A DNA stretch of 36,211 nt from VGMA01 sp964655475 (GTDB lineage Bacteria > Chlamydiota > Chlamydiia > Chlamydiales > VGMA01). This document shows, in pieces, positions 1 to 8,995 of this stretch. A program made the position numbers and the translations under genes. Location: NCBI GenBank assembly GCA_964655475.1, contig CAZZMO010000016.1:1-36211 (forward strand). Reading direction: 5' to 3'. Each line of letters begins with the position of its first letter. The first letter of the stretch is position 1. A model generated the notes under the pieces. The model was not told where the DNA came from. It saw only the letters and a list, made by a program, of their open reading frames with translations, and searched no databases.

Positions 1-3000
1 GTGCTGGTGTATTACAAGCTGGTGCTGTTGGAGCGTTTTCACCAAATTCTGCAGTGACTTTAGCGAATACAGCAGGTGTTACTCTTGCCTTGAACAATAA
101 TAACAATACAATTGCTAACCTTGCTGGTGGTGGAACTACAGGTGGTAACGTCACTTTGGGGTCAGGAACCCTCACACTTGGAAATACAAGCAGTACTTCG
201 TATGGTGGAGCCATCAGTGGAACAGGTGGTATCACCAAACAAGGATCAGGTGTTTTAACTCTAACTGGAACTAGCAATAACTATAGTGGTGCAACAACAA
301 TCAATGCTGGAACGATCCAAGCTGGTGCTGCGAACGTATTTTCATCTTTATCAGCCGTTACTTTAGCAAACACAGCAGGTGCGGCTCTCGCTTTAGCGAA
401 TAACAATAATACCATTGCAAGTCTTGCAGGTGGAGGCGGTACAGGTGGTAACGTCACTTTAGGATCAGGAATATTGACTGTTGGGGATACTTCTACAACG
501 ACGTTCTCTGGAGCGATTTCTGGAACAGGTGGAGTCACTAAGCAAGGATCTGGATCTTTAACTCTTAGCGGGACAAGCAATAACTATAGCGGCGCAACTA
601 CAATTAATGCAGGAACACTCCAGGCAGGAGCAGCAAATGCCTTCTCATCGAGTTCTGCAGTTACCTTAGCAGACGTTGCAACAGCAACCCTTGCTTTGGG
701 GGGCAATAACAACACAATCTTAAGTCTTGCAGGAGGTGGAAGCACAGGGGGTAACGTAACCCTTGGAGGTGGAGTTTTGACCTTCGGAGATGGAAATAAC
801 ACGAGCTATGCTGGCGTTATCAGTGGTTCAGGTGGTATTGCAAAAGCAGGCTCTGGAACTGTAACCCTTTCTGGAGCAAACTTGTACAGTGGAACTACAG
901 CTCTTAACCTTGGGCAAATCACTCTTAGCAATAGTTCAGGACTTGGGACAAGTGCCGTCACTATGGCTGACACAACCGTTCTTGCCTTAGGAGCAGGTAT
1001 TAGCCCATCTAACGCTATTGCAATTGCCGCGTCATCGACAGGTACTATCAATGTTACAACAGGTACAGGCACATTATCAGGAGCGATTACTGGAGCTTCA
1101 GGTGCTATGACCAAAACGGGCGCGGGTACTCTTGTGCTCAGCGGAACGAGCAATACTTATGGGGGTCTTTCAACAGTTAGTGGTGGAGTTCTTCAAGCAG
1201 GAAGCTCAGGCTCTCTTTCTGCCAATTCAACTATCAATTTAGCGAACACTTCTGGTGTTATCCTCGATCTCAATAACAATAACAATACCATTGCGAATCT
1301 TTCAGGTGGTGGAAGTACTGGTGGTAACGTTACCCTTGGTTCAGGAACTTTGACTCTTGGAAATGGTAATAGTACGACCTTTGCAGGAACATTAACAGGA
1401 ACAGGTGGATTAACCAAGCAGGGATCTGGAAGTTTTACGATTAGTAATACAGGTAATACATACAGTGGTGCAACAACCATCAATGCTGGGGCCCTTATAG
1501 CAGGTGCTGGAGGGAGTTTACCTACGAATTCAGCTATTACCTTAGCAGATGTTGCTACAGCAGCATTGAACTTGAATAACACGAACAACACAATCTTAAG
1601 CCTTGCTGGCGGAGGTACAACTGGTGGTAACGTCTCTCTCGGCTCAGGTACTCTTACAGTAGGGACAACAACGAATACGACCTATTCTGGGGCAATCTCA
1701 GGAACAGGAGGACTGACTAAGCAAGGGACAGGAACTCTTTCGCTCGGAGGAACAAGCAATAACTATAGCGGAACTACGACTGTTAACGCTGGAACACTTC
1801 AGGCAACAGCAGCGAACGCTTTCTCCTCTGTGTCAGCAGTTTCTATGGCAGATGTTGCTTCAGCAACATTAGCATTGAATGGCAATAACAATACGATTTT
1901 AAGCCTTGCAGGTGGAGGTACAACTGGTGGTAACGTAAGTCTCGGTGCGGGAACTCTTACCATGGGGACAACGACCAACACGACTTATACTGGTGCAATC
2001 AGTGGCGCAGGGGGAATCACTAAGCAAGGATCTGGTACATTCACCCTAAGTGGGACCAGCAATACTTATAGTGGAACGACTACGATCAATGCAGGATCAG
2101 TGATTGCGGGTGGAGCGAATGTACTTTCCTCTCTCTCTCAAGTTACTTTAGCTGATGTCGCTTCAGCGACTCTCAGTTTGGCAAATAATAACAATACGAT
2201 CGCAAACCTTTCAGGAGGCGGCACTACTGGAGGTAACGTCTCTCTTGGATCTGGAACATTAACTTTTGGAAATGGTAACAGCACCACCTACGGTGGAGTC
2301 ATCAGTGGAACAGGAAGTTTAATTAAGACAGGTTCAGGAACTATCACTCTATCGGGGGGTAGTAACTTTAGTGGCGGAACAAGTTTAAATGTTGGCCAGG
2401 TCACGTTAAGCAATAATGATGGTCTTGGGTCAGGGGCTGTCACCATGGCTAACGGAACCACTCTTGCTTTAGGATCAGCGATTACTGCGCCGAATGCGAT
2501 TGTCATCACAGGGTCGGGAACTGCCACTATTGATGTAACAACAGGTACAGGAACACTTTCTGGTCCAATTACAGGAACAAATGGATCGTTAACAAAGACT
2601 GGGGCAAATGTTCTTGTACTCAGTGGAACAAGTAACACTTATGGTGGAACTACTACAATCAATGCTGGAACATTTAGAGCTGGATCTGCTAATTCTTTCT
2701 CAAGTAACTCTGTTGTCAATTTAGCAGATGTTGCAGGAGCAACTCTTTCTTTAAATGGCAATAACAATACGATTGCCAACCTCTCTGGTGGAGGAACTAC
2801 AGGTGGTAACGTTTCTTTAGCAGCTGGAATTCTTACATTAGGCAACGGAAGTAATACTACCTATGCAGGTGCGATCAGTGGAACAGGTGGCCTTGTCAAA
2901 CAAGGTTCCGGAACTTTGACTTTATCAGGAACCAGTAACTTCACTGGAGGCACAGCTTTAAACTTAGGCCAGATCACCCTCAGTAGTGCGACTGGATTAG

Positions 3001-6000
3001 GTTCTGGTGCTTTAAGTATGGCAGACGCTACTGTGCTTGCTTTGAGCTCAGGGGTTTCTGCATCAAATAACATTACTATAGCTTCTTCCGGAACAGCTAC
3101 TATGAACGTAGCATCTGGTACAGGGACGCTTTCTGGAGCTGTAACAGGGACCTCATCAGGGATCACGAAGACAGGAAGTGGTACACTGGTATTTAGTGGA
3201 ACCAGCAATACATACAGTGGACCGACCTCTGTAAGTGCTGGAACTTTTCAAGCAGGTGCTGCTGGGGCTTTTTCGTCTAGCTCTTCTGTCAGCTTAGCAA
3301 ATAGTGCTGGGGTTACCCTTGCATTGAATAACAATAACAACACGATTGCCAATCTTTCTGGTGGTGGAACTACGGGTGGTAACGTTTCACTTGGATCGGG
3401 AACGCTTACTTTGGGAAATACTAGCAGTACTACCTATAGCGGAGCCATCAGTGGAACAGGAGGCTTGACAAAACAGGGGTCTGGCACATTTATTGTTGAT
3501 GGAACGAATAACACATACAGCGGAACAACTACAGTCAGTGCAGGAACGCTACAAGCAGGTGCTGCAAATGCCTTTTCAGCAACTTCTGCTGTAAGCATGG
3601 GCAACGTCTCGACAGCGATCCTTTCCTTGAATGGATATAACAATACCATCTTAAGCCTTTCTGGTGGTGGAACCACAGGTGGTAACGTCAGCCTTGGTTC
3701 TGGAACTTTGACTGTTGGGGATACTTCAACAACAACCTATAGTGGTGCGATCAGTGGAACAGGTGGTGTCACAAAACAAGGATCTGGAATACTAACGCTC
3801 AGTGGAACCAACAACACTTATAGTGGAGCGACAACCATTAATGCGGGAACTGTATTAGCAGGTACAGCGAATGCTTTTTCTTCAAACTCTGCTGTTACAA
3901 TGGCGAACACATCAGGGGCCATCCTTGCGTTGAACGGCAATAACAATACAATTTTGAGTCTTGCAGGTGGGGGTACAACTGGTGGTAACGTAACACTTGG
4001 GTCTGGAATCTTGACTGTTGGAGATGGAAACAATACCACTTATAGTGGTGCGATCAGTGGAACAGGTGGTGTGACAAAGCAAGGTTCAGGAATATTAACA
4101 GTCTCTGGAACTAATAATACCTACAGTGGAGCGACTACAGTTAATGTAGGAACTCTTCAAGCAGGAGCAGCTAATGCCTTCTCATCTTCTTCTGCAGTAA
4201 CCATGGCTGATACATCAGGAGCAACTCTTGCTCTAGGTGGAAATAACAATACAATCTTAAGTCTTGCAGGTGGTGGAAGTAGTGGAGGTAACGTCTCTTT
4301 AGGAGCTGGTACACTTACGTTAGGGAGTTCCAGCAACACGAGCTATGGAGGTGCGATTAGTGGGTCAGGAGGAATTACCAAACAGGGTAGTGGAACCTTC
4401 ACAGTTACAGGGACAAGCAACAACTATACTGGCACAACTACGGTCAACGCAGGAACGATACAAGCAGGTGGTACGAATACGTTCTCATCCACTTCTGCAG
4501 TCAGCATGGCAGACGTGGCAAGTGCGGTTCTTTCCTTGAATAACTACAACAACACAATTGCAAATCTTTCTGGTGGTGGAGGTACTGGAGGTAACGTCGC
4601 ACTTGGCTCAGGTACATTGACACTTGGAAATGGTAATAGTACAACTTATGCTGGGGTAATCAGTGGAACAGGTGGTATTACAAAACAAGGATCTGGAACT
4701 TTAACACTTTCAGGTTCAAATACTTACAGCGGTGGTACTGCTTTAAATCTTGGTTCTGTAGGGCTCAGTCATAACAGTGGCCTTGGTACAGGGACATTGA
4801 CAATGGCTGATACAACTACTCTTGCTCTATCTTCAGGGATTACTGCGGCAAATGCCCTAACCATCTCAGGTTCAGGAACTGCAACAGTTGATGTAACAAC
4901 AGGAACAGGAACACTTTCTGGCGCTGTGACAGGAGCTGCAGGCTCATTGACAAAAACAGGTGCTGGTACTCTTGTATTCAGCGGTACTAACAACACCTAC
5001 GGTGGTACAACGACAATTAGTGCAGGGACACTACAAGCAGGTACTGCAAACGCACTTTCAGCTAACTCTGCAGTCAGCTTAGCAAACACATCAGGAGCTA
5101 TCCTTGCCTTGAATAGTAATAGCAATTCAATTGGTAATCTCTCTGGTGGGGGAACCTCTGGTGGTAACGTTACTCTTGGCTCAGCTACATTGACTGTTAA
5201 CAGTACTAGCAACTCGACTTATAGTGGTGCGATTTCAGGAGCTGGCGGCGTGACCAAACAAGGGTCAGGAACGCTAACATTGGCAGGAACCAATACTTAC
5301 AGCGGAACAACTGCCGTTAACGTAGGTGTATTGCAAGCGGGTGCAGAGAATGCATTTTCTTCCAGCTCAGCTATTACCTTAGCAAATACATCAGGTGTAG
5401 CTCTTGCGTTAAATAACTTTAACAACACTATCTTGAGATTGTCAGGTGGAGGAACCACAGGTGGTAACGTAACACTCGGATCGGGAACGTTAACATTTGG
5501 TGACAGTACTAATACAACTTACACTGGAGCGATTACAGGAACAGGTGGAATCACAAAACAAGGATCTAGCACTGTCACAGTTAGTGGAACAAGCAACACT
5601 TACAGTGGTACAACAACCGTCAGTGCAGGAACCCTTCAGGCAGGCGCTGCAAATGCGTTCTCTTCAAGTTCATTACACACCTTAGCGAACACAGCAGGTG
5701 CGACTCTTGCCTTAAATAACCTAAATAACACCATAGGAAACCTCTCTGGTGGTGGAACGACAGGTGGTAATGTTACTTTAGGTACTGGAACCTTAACAGT
5801 AGGTAACAGCAATAATGCGACCTATAGTGGAGCTATTACGGGAACAGGGGGAGTGACAAAACAAGGTACAGGAACGCTCACCTTATCAGGATCAGGCAAC
5901 ACCTATAGTGGTACAACGACTGTTAGTGCTGGAACTCTTCAAACTGGTGCAGCTAATGCACTTTCATCAAGCTCTGTAGTGGTATTAGCAGATACTGCAG

Positions 6001-8003
6001 GTGCTGTACTTGATTTGAATGGTAACAGCAACACAGTAGCGAACTTCTCAGGTGGTGGCACTACAGGTGGTAACATCACATTAGGTTCTGGAACGTTGAC
6101 ATTCGGAAACTCTTCTAACACGACCTATGCTGGATCGATTTCAGGATCGGGAGGCCTTGTCAAAATTGGTACAGGGACAATGACCCTCACAGGTACTAAC
6201 AGCTATACTGGTGGTACTGTAATTAGTGCTGGAAGCATTGTGGGAGAAGCAGGAAGCTTACAAGGTACGATCACAAACAATAGCGTTGCTACCTTCGATC
6301 AGACAAGTAGCGGTGTCTATTCTGGTCAAATGACAGGCTCTGGAACCATCTACAAAACAGGAAGTTCTACTGTTGAGTTTACTGGTAACAGTAGCAGTTT
6401 TGCAGGAAGTACACAAATTCAAGCAGGTACATTTGTGTTGAATGGATCTCTCGGTGGTACTACGACACTTAGCAATGGGGCAACCATCAGTGGTAATGGT
6501 ACATTCCAAACGTTGACTGTTTCTGGTACGATCACACCTGGAAATTCGATTGGTACTACGACGGTCACGGGCGATTATACCCAGTCTTCAGATGGTACTT
6601 ATTATGTCGAAATTAATGGAGATGGGGATTCAGATGAGATCATCGTATCGGGAACGGCTCACCTTGCAGGTACCGTTTCATTGAACCCAATCCCAGGGGT
6701 GTATGAAAGAGGTACATTGTATACCATTTTGACTGCTGGATCCATCAGTGGAGAATTTGATTCACTTGTTGAAAGTGATCCATTTAGCTACTTCTTGGTC
6801 TACTCACCAACAACTGTACAGATTTACATCGATATTGCAGGTTCTGTATTGCCAGTTCCTCTATCCTCTCTATCTGGTAACGCAGCAAGCGTTGGGGAAT
6901 ATATGTTCCCACCACGCTTTGTGATTAGAAATGCCAACCTCATCGCTGTAGAAAGAGCCCTTGTTGAGCTCACTCCAGCTGAGTTTGTTGCGGCTCTAAT
7001 CTCGATTTCTGGTCAGCAGATCAGTTCTCTGCCGATGCTTGAGCTAGAAAACAACTTCCGCTTCATCCAGAGCTATCAAGCGAGAATGAAACGGTTCCAA
7101 TACATGTTCTGTAACGAGTGTCCAAAAGAAGATCAATCTTGTGTAAGAGAAGACTTTGTTGGGGAAGCTTGGGCAGAGCCAATTGGTTTCAACTACTGGC
7201 AAAAATCGACAGGGGAGCAGTATGGATTCAACTCGAATACCTACGGTGTGACACTTGGAGCTCAAGGAATTCTCTACAACCAGTTCACGATTGGATTTGG
7301 TGCGAGTTATTCACACTCTTCGATCGATTGGTCACAAAGCCAGGGTGATGGTACTGTGAACTCGCTCTACTTTGGTCCATTCTTTGCATGGCAGTATGAG
7401 AATTTCACCATCCAAACAGCAATGCTAGGAACAGCGAACTTCTACGATGTCCATCGTAACGTTGTCTTCCCGAACTTCTTTGTGACAGCAGATCACACAG
7501 CAACTGTTTGGGATATTGTGAACAGCGTCAGTATGGACTACCGATTCACTGTCCCAACCACTCACACCCATATCAGACCATTTGCTGATGTATTAGTCGT
7601 CCAGTCATTCCAGCCAGGATTCAGCGAATCTGGAGCGAACTGCTTAGATCTTACAGTAGATAGTAAACACTCTGCATTCTTCAGATCTGATCTCGGTATG
7701 TCATTTGGATATGATTTCTGCGCCGCTCCTGACACAACCTTCTCACCACATGCGTTTGCAGGTTGGTTAAAGACCGTCTTCTTGAGCAGCGATCAGTATG
7801 TTGCATCATTTACGAATGTAGAAATGCAGCAACAGTCTTTCAATGTGACAGGTTATAATGAGTCTCCAAGCCAGCTCTATGCGGGTGCAGGTCTCTCGAT
7901 CAGATCTTACGACCACTTGATCGGTTCGATCGATTACAAAGCTGCGGTGGGCGGATATAATGTCACGCAAGAGATCAGAATCATGTTCGAGTGGGGATTC
8001 TAA
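1..8003 (+). CDS. Giant autotransporter adhesin-like protein, 5'-truncated by window edge
   Basis: The frame is open from base 3, so the true start and signal peptide lie upstream; about 2,666 residues are visible. Almost the whole passenger is made of PATR-type (autotransporter-associated beta-strand) repeats, with recurring GSGTLTLSGT, NTYSGTTTINAGTLQAGA and GGTTGGNVTLGSG motifs, which should fold as a long beta-helix at the cell surface. Bases about 6535-6840 resemble the pertactin-type passenger end (PGNSIGT, GDYTQ, YTILTAG). A short helix (around 7040-7100) is followed by a barrel of about 280 residues ending in WGF, the terminal aromatic typical of outer-membrane proteins. The visible passenger appears free of cysteine, while the C-terminal part carries five (CNEC, SCV, NCL, FCA), which could join the disulfide-linked chlamydial outer membrane. 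The GGA[I/L/V] and FxxN repeats of Chlamydia Pmp proteins are not the repeat motif here. Type V secretion is clear; the ligand is unknown. Confidence 0.93.
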   Translation, partial: AGVLQAGAVGAFSPNSAVTLANTAGVTLALNNNNNTIANLAGGGTTGGNVTLGSGTLTLGNTSSTSYGGAISGTGGITKQGSGVLTLTGTSNNYSGATTINAGTIQAGAANVFSSLSAVTLANTAGAALALANNNNTIASLAGGGGTGGNVTLGSGILTVGDTSTTTFSGAISGTGGVTKQGSGSLTLSGTSNNYSGATTINAGTLQAGAANAFSSSSAVTLADVATATLALGGNNNTILSLAGGGSTGGNVTLGGGVLTFGDGNNTSYAGVISGSGGIAKAGSGTVTLSGANLYSGTTALNLGQITLSNSSGLGTSAVTMADTTVLALGAGISPSNAIAIAASSTGTINVTTGTGTLSGAITGASGAMTKTGAGTLVLSGTSNTYGGLSTVSGGVLQAGSSGSLSANSTINLANTSGVILDLNNNNNTIANLSGGGSTGGNVTLGSGTLTLGNGNSTTFAGTLTGTGGLTKQGSGSFTISNTGNTYSGATTINAGALIAGAGGSLPTNSAITLADVATAALNLNNTNNTILSLAGGGTTGGNVSLGSGTLTVGTTTNTTYSGAISGTGGLTKQGTGTLSLGGTSNNYSGTTTVNAGTLQATAANAFSSVSAVSMADVASATLALNGNNNTILSLAGGGTTGGNVSLGAGTLTMGTTTNTTYTGAISGAGGITKQGSGTFTLSGTSNTYSGTTTINAGSVIAGGANVLSSLSQVTLADVASATLSLANNNNTIANLSGGGTTGGNVSLGSGTLTFGNGNSTTYGGVISGTGSLIKTGSGTITLSGGSNFSGGTSLNVGQVTLSNNDGLGSGAVTMANGTTLALGSAITAPNAIVITGSGTATIDVTTGTGTLSGPITGTNGSLTKTGANVLVLSGTSNTYGGTTTINAGTFRAGSANSFSSNSVVNLADVAGATLSLNGNNNTIANLSGGGTTGGNVSLAAGILTLGNGSNTTYAGAISGTGGLVKQGSGTLTLSGTSNFTGGTALNLGQITLSSATGLGSGALSMADATVLALSSGVSASNNITIASSGTATMNVASGTGTLSGAVTGTSSGITKTGSGTLVFSGTSNTYSGPTSVSAGTFQAGAAGAFSSSSSVSLANSAGVTLALNNNNNTIANLSGGGTTGGNVSLGSGTLTLGNTSSTTYSGAISGTGGLTKQGSGTFIVDGTNNTYSGTTTVSAGTLQAGAANAFSATSAVSMGNVSTAILSLNGYNNTILSLSGGGTTGGNVSLGSGTLTVGDTSTTTYSGAISGTGGVTKQGSGILTLSGTNNTYSGATTINAGTVLAGTANAFSSNSAVTMANTSGAILALNGNNNTILSLAGGGTTGGNVTLGSGILTVGDGNNTTYSGAISGTGGVTKQGSGILTVSGTNNTYSGATTVNVGTLQAGAANAFSSSSAVTMADTSGATLALGGNNNTILSLAGGGSSGGNVSLGAGTLTLGSSSNTSYGGAISGSGGITKQGSGTFTVTGTSNNYTGTTTVNAGTIQAGGTNTFSSTSAVSMADVASAVLSLNNYNNTIANLSGGGGTGGNVALGSGTLTLGNGNSTTYAGVISGTGGITKQGSGTLTLSGSNTYSGGTALNLGSVGLSHNSGLGTGTLTMADTTTLALSSGITAANALTISGSGTATVDVTTGTGTLSGAVTGAAGSLTKTGAGTLVFSGTNNTYGGTTTISAGTLQAGTANALSANSAVSLANTSGAILALNSNSNSIGNLSGGGTSGGNVTLGSATLTVNSTSNSTYSGAISGAGGVTKQGSGTLTLAGTNTYSGTTAVNVGVLQAGAENAFSSSSAITLANTSGVALALNNFNNTILRLSGGGTTGGNVTLGSGTLTFGDSTNTTYTGAITGTGGITKQGSSTVTVSGTSNTYSGTTTVSAGTLQAGAANAFSSSSLHTLANTAGATLALNNLNNTIGNLSGGGTTGGNVTLGTGTLTVGNSNNATYSGAITGTGGVTKQGTGTLTLSGSGNTYSGTTTVSAGTLQTGAANALSSSSVVVLADTAGAVLDLNGNSNTVANFSGGGTTGGNITLGSGTLTFGNSSNTTYAGSISGSGGLVKIGTGTMTLTGTNSYTGGTVISAGSIVGEAGSLQGTITNNSVATFDQTSSGVYSGQMTGSGTIYKTGSSTVEFTGNSSSFAGSTQIQAGTFVLNGSLGGTTTLSNGATISGNGTFQTLTVSGTITPGNSIGTTTVTGDYTQSSDGTYYVEINGDGDSDEIIVSGTAHLAGTVSLNPIPGVYERGTLYTILTAGSISGEFDSLVESDPFSYFLVYSPTTVQIYIDIAGSVLPVPLSSLSGNAASVGEYMFPPRFVIRNANLIAVERALVELTPAEFVAALISISGQQISSLPMLELENNFRFIQSYQARMKRFQYMFCNECPKEDQSCVREDFVGEAWAEPIGFNYWQKSTGEQYGFNSNTYGVTLGAQGILYNQFTIGFGASYSHSSIDWSQSQGDGTVNSLYFGPFFAWQYENFTIQTAMLGTANFYDVHRNVVFPNFFVTADHTATVWDIVNSVSMDYRFTVPTTHTHIRPFADVLVVQSFQPGFSESGANCLDLTVDSKHSAFFRSDLGMSFGYDFCAAPDTTFSPHAFAGWLKTVFLSSDQYVASFTNVEMQQQSFNVTGYNESPSQLYAGAGLSIRSYDHLIGSIDYKAAVGGYNVTQEIRIMFEWGF
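891..1160 (+). repeat. Long-module insert 1 of the autotransporter
   Basis: An extra sub-module of about 90 residues in module 3: ALNLGQITLSNSSGLG, then a TMADTTVLAL segment, TGTGTLSGAITG and KTGAGTLVLSG. The same sub-module recurs near 2374, 2946 and 4732. Boundaries are approximate because they lie in low-complexity Gly/Thr-rich sequence. Confidence 0.75.
2374..2645 (+). repeat. Long-module insert 2 of the autotransporter
   Basis: Second copy of the extra sub-module, in module 7 (SLNVGQVTLSNNDGLGSG, then TGTGTLSGPITG and KTGANVLVLSG). It is followed directly by another long module, so inserts 2 and 3 are adjacent long units. Confidence 0.75.
2946..3220 (+). repeat. Long-module insert 3 of the autotransporter
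   Basis: Third copy, in module 8 (ALNLGQITLSSATGLGSG, then SGTGTLSGAVTG and KTGSGTLVFSG). The opening ALNLGQITLS is identical in protein to insert 1. Confidence 0.75.
4732..5004 (+). repeat. Long-module insert 4 of the autotransporter
   Basis: Fourth copy, in module 13 (ALNLGSVGLSHNSGLGTG, then TGTGTLSGAVTG and KTGAGTLVFSG). Four short modules (9-12) separate it from insert 3. Confidence 0.75.
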
Positions 8004-8018
8004 AAGAAGCAATAGAGT

Positions 8019-8049
8019 CATTTGACCTCAGGGAAACTGGGGTCAAATG
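8019..8049. terminator. 13-bp hairpin between convergent autotransporter and epmA genes
   Basis: CATTTGACCTCAG (8019-8031) pairs with CTGGGGTCAAATG (8037-8049) through 13 base pairs, one of them G-T, closing a GGAAA loop. It begins 16 bases after the autotransporter stop. Neither strand has a real T-tract after the stem, so it is not a textbook intrinsic terminator. It may be a bidirectional 3'-end stabiliser or a weak terminator. Confidence 0.55.
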
Positions 8050-8101
8050 GCTATAAGAGTCTGTGCAATGCCCTTGGTAGCACCTCTGATGAGGAGTTGT
8101 T

Positions 8102-8995
8102 TCAAAGGGAGGGCTCCTGCCAGGGTAGGGGGAGGACATCGTGTAGGGATGTGGCTCCTTGGGAGAGCATGAGGAGACGGTCGAAGCCGATAGCGATTCC
8201 GTAGGCATCTTCTGACAGCGGATGAGATTCAAGATCTTGGAGAAGGAGAGGATCGATGGGAAGCGTTTCTTTCCCCATCAGGCGGCGCCTTTCGTTATTC
8301 TCGAGAAAACGTTTTTCATGAATTTTCGGATCGGTCAATTCGTGGTAGCCATTTCCTAGCTCTAAGCCTTTGTAGAAGAATTCATAGCGTCTTGCAGAGC
8401 CATTTTCCATTTTGGCAAGAGCCGCTTCTTCTTCGGGGAAGTGGGTGAGGATCGAAATTTCCCCATGTCCTAAGCTTGGCTGGACATTTAAGGAGAAGAG
8501 ATAATCTTTAAGACAAGAGATGTCCCAGTGGGGGTATTCCTTTGCAACTTCTCTTGTGTCATGAATCGGCAGCTCCTGGTAGTCGTAGATTTTGTAGGGA
8601 AGCCTTGGGATGAAAAGGGAGAGAAAATCGAGGACCTCTTCGATAAAGGAGGCTTCACTACTTTGGGAGCGGTACCATTCGACCATGGTGAACTCTGGGC
8701 AGTGGCGAGAGCCAAGCTCTTTACTCCTAAAAACGTGGCCGAGGGCATAGAGGTCGAGTCCTGTTCTTCCGACAAGGCGCTTTAAGCCAAATTCTGGCGA
8801 TGTATGGAGGTAGTACTCTCTTCCATGTCCATCGACTACTTTCATGGGATCGATGTGGACATCGATGACGGGGGCAAAGGGGCTTAAAAGAAAGGGGTCA
8901 GCTTCCACCACCCCTCTCTTTGCAAAAAATGTTCTTACTTCTCCGAGTTTTTCTGCTCGGATGGTGACAAGTTCTTTAAGAGACCCGAGAGACAT
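8102..8995 (-). CDS. epmA: Elongation factor P--(R)-beta-lysine ligase (EpmA/GenX/PoxA)
   Basis: A stand-alone class II aminoacyl-tRNA synthetase-like catalytic domain that attaches a lysine-type group to EF-P, helping ribosomes through polyproline. Class II motif 2 (FRSKELG to EFTMVEWYR, residues about 89-109) and motif 3 (GIAIGFDRLLML, about 266-277) are clear, as are the EpmA-type FYKGLELGNGYHELTD and TSPEFGLKRL segments. There is no N-terminal anticodon-binding domain, which separates it from LysS. The chosen ATG at 8995 gives 297 residues; a longer reading from a TTG at 9076 lies wholly inside efp and has no family support. The start overlaps the end of efp by 20 bases, suggesting translational coupling of enzyme and substrate. 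The partner aminomutase EpmB is not in the window. Confidence 0.93.
   Translation of the reverse strand: MSLGSLKELVTIRAEKLGEVRTFFAKRGVVEADPFLLSPFAPVIDVHIDPMKVVDGHGREYYLHTSPEFGLKRLVGRTGLDLYALGHVFRSKELGSRHCPEFTMVEWYRSQSSEASFIEEVLDFLSLFIPRLPYKIYDYQELPIHDTREVAKEYPHWDISCLKDYLFSLNVQPSLGHGEISILTHFPEEEAALAKMENGSARRYEFFYKGLELGNGYHELTDPKIHEKRFLENNERRRLMGKETLPIDPLLLQDLESHPLSEDAYGIAIGFDRLLMLSQGATSLHDVLPLPWQEPSL

Larger units (their letters stand above)
3..6240 (+). repeat. Tandem array of about 17 autotransporter modules (about 303 bp each, some about 572 bp)
   Basis: The GGNV motif marks each module. Its codons begin near 141, 445, 748, 1321, 1622, 1926, 2229, 2804, 3376, 3680, 3981, 4284, 4590, 5160, 5463, 5765 and 6066. 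Spacing is 301-306 bases except after modules 3, 7, 8 and 13, where it is 570-575 because of an extra sub-module. Each short module holds an Asn-rich turn (NNNNTI), an SGGGTTGGNV segment, a TYSGAISGTGG segment and a SGTSNTYSGTTTINAGTLQAGA segment. Copies diverge at many synonymous positions, so this is an old array rather than a very recent expansion. The region 6240-6530 holds degenerate half-modules. Confidence 0.92.

Noticed and set aside
281..6121. Many antisense frames of 60-130 codons recurring at the same register across the autotransporter
   Set aside because: They are shadows of the Gly/Thr/Ser-rich repeats, have no ribosome sites and recur only because the repeats recur.
3..6240. 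Regular 303-bp periodicity as a possible CRISPR or satellite
   Set aside because: The period is a multiple of three, the frame is open throughout and the protein repeats match autotransporter beta-strand modules.
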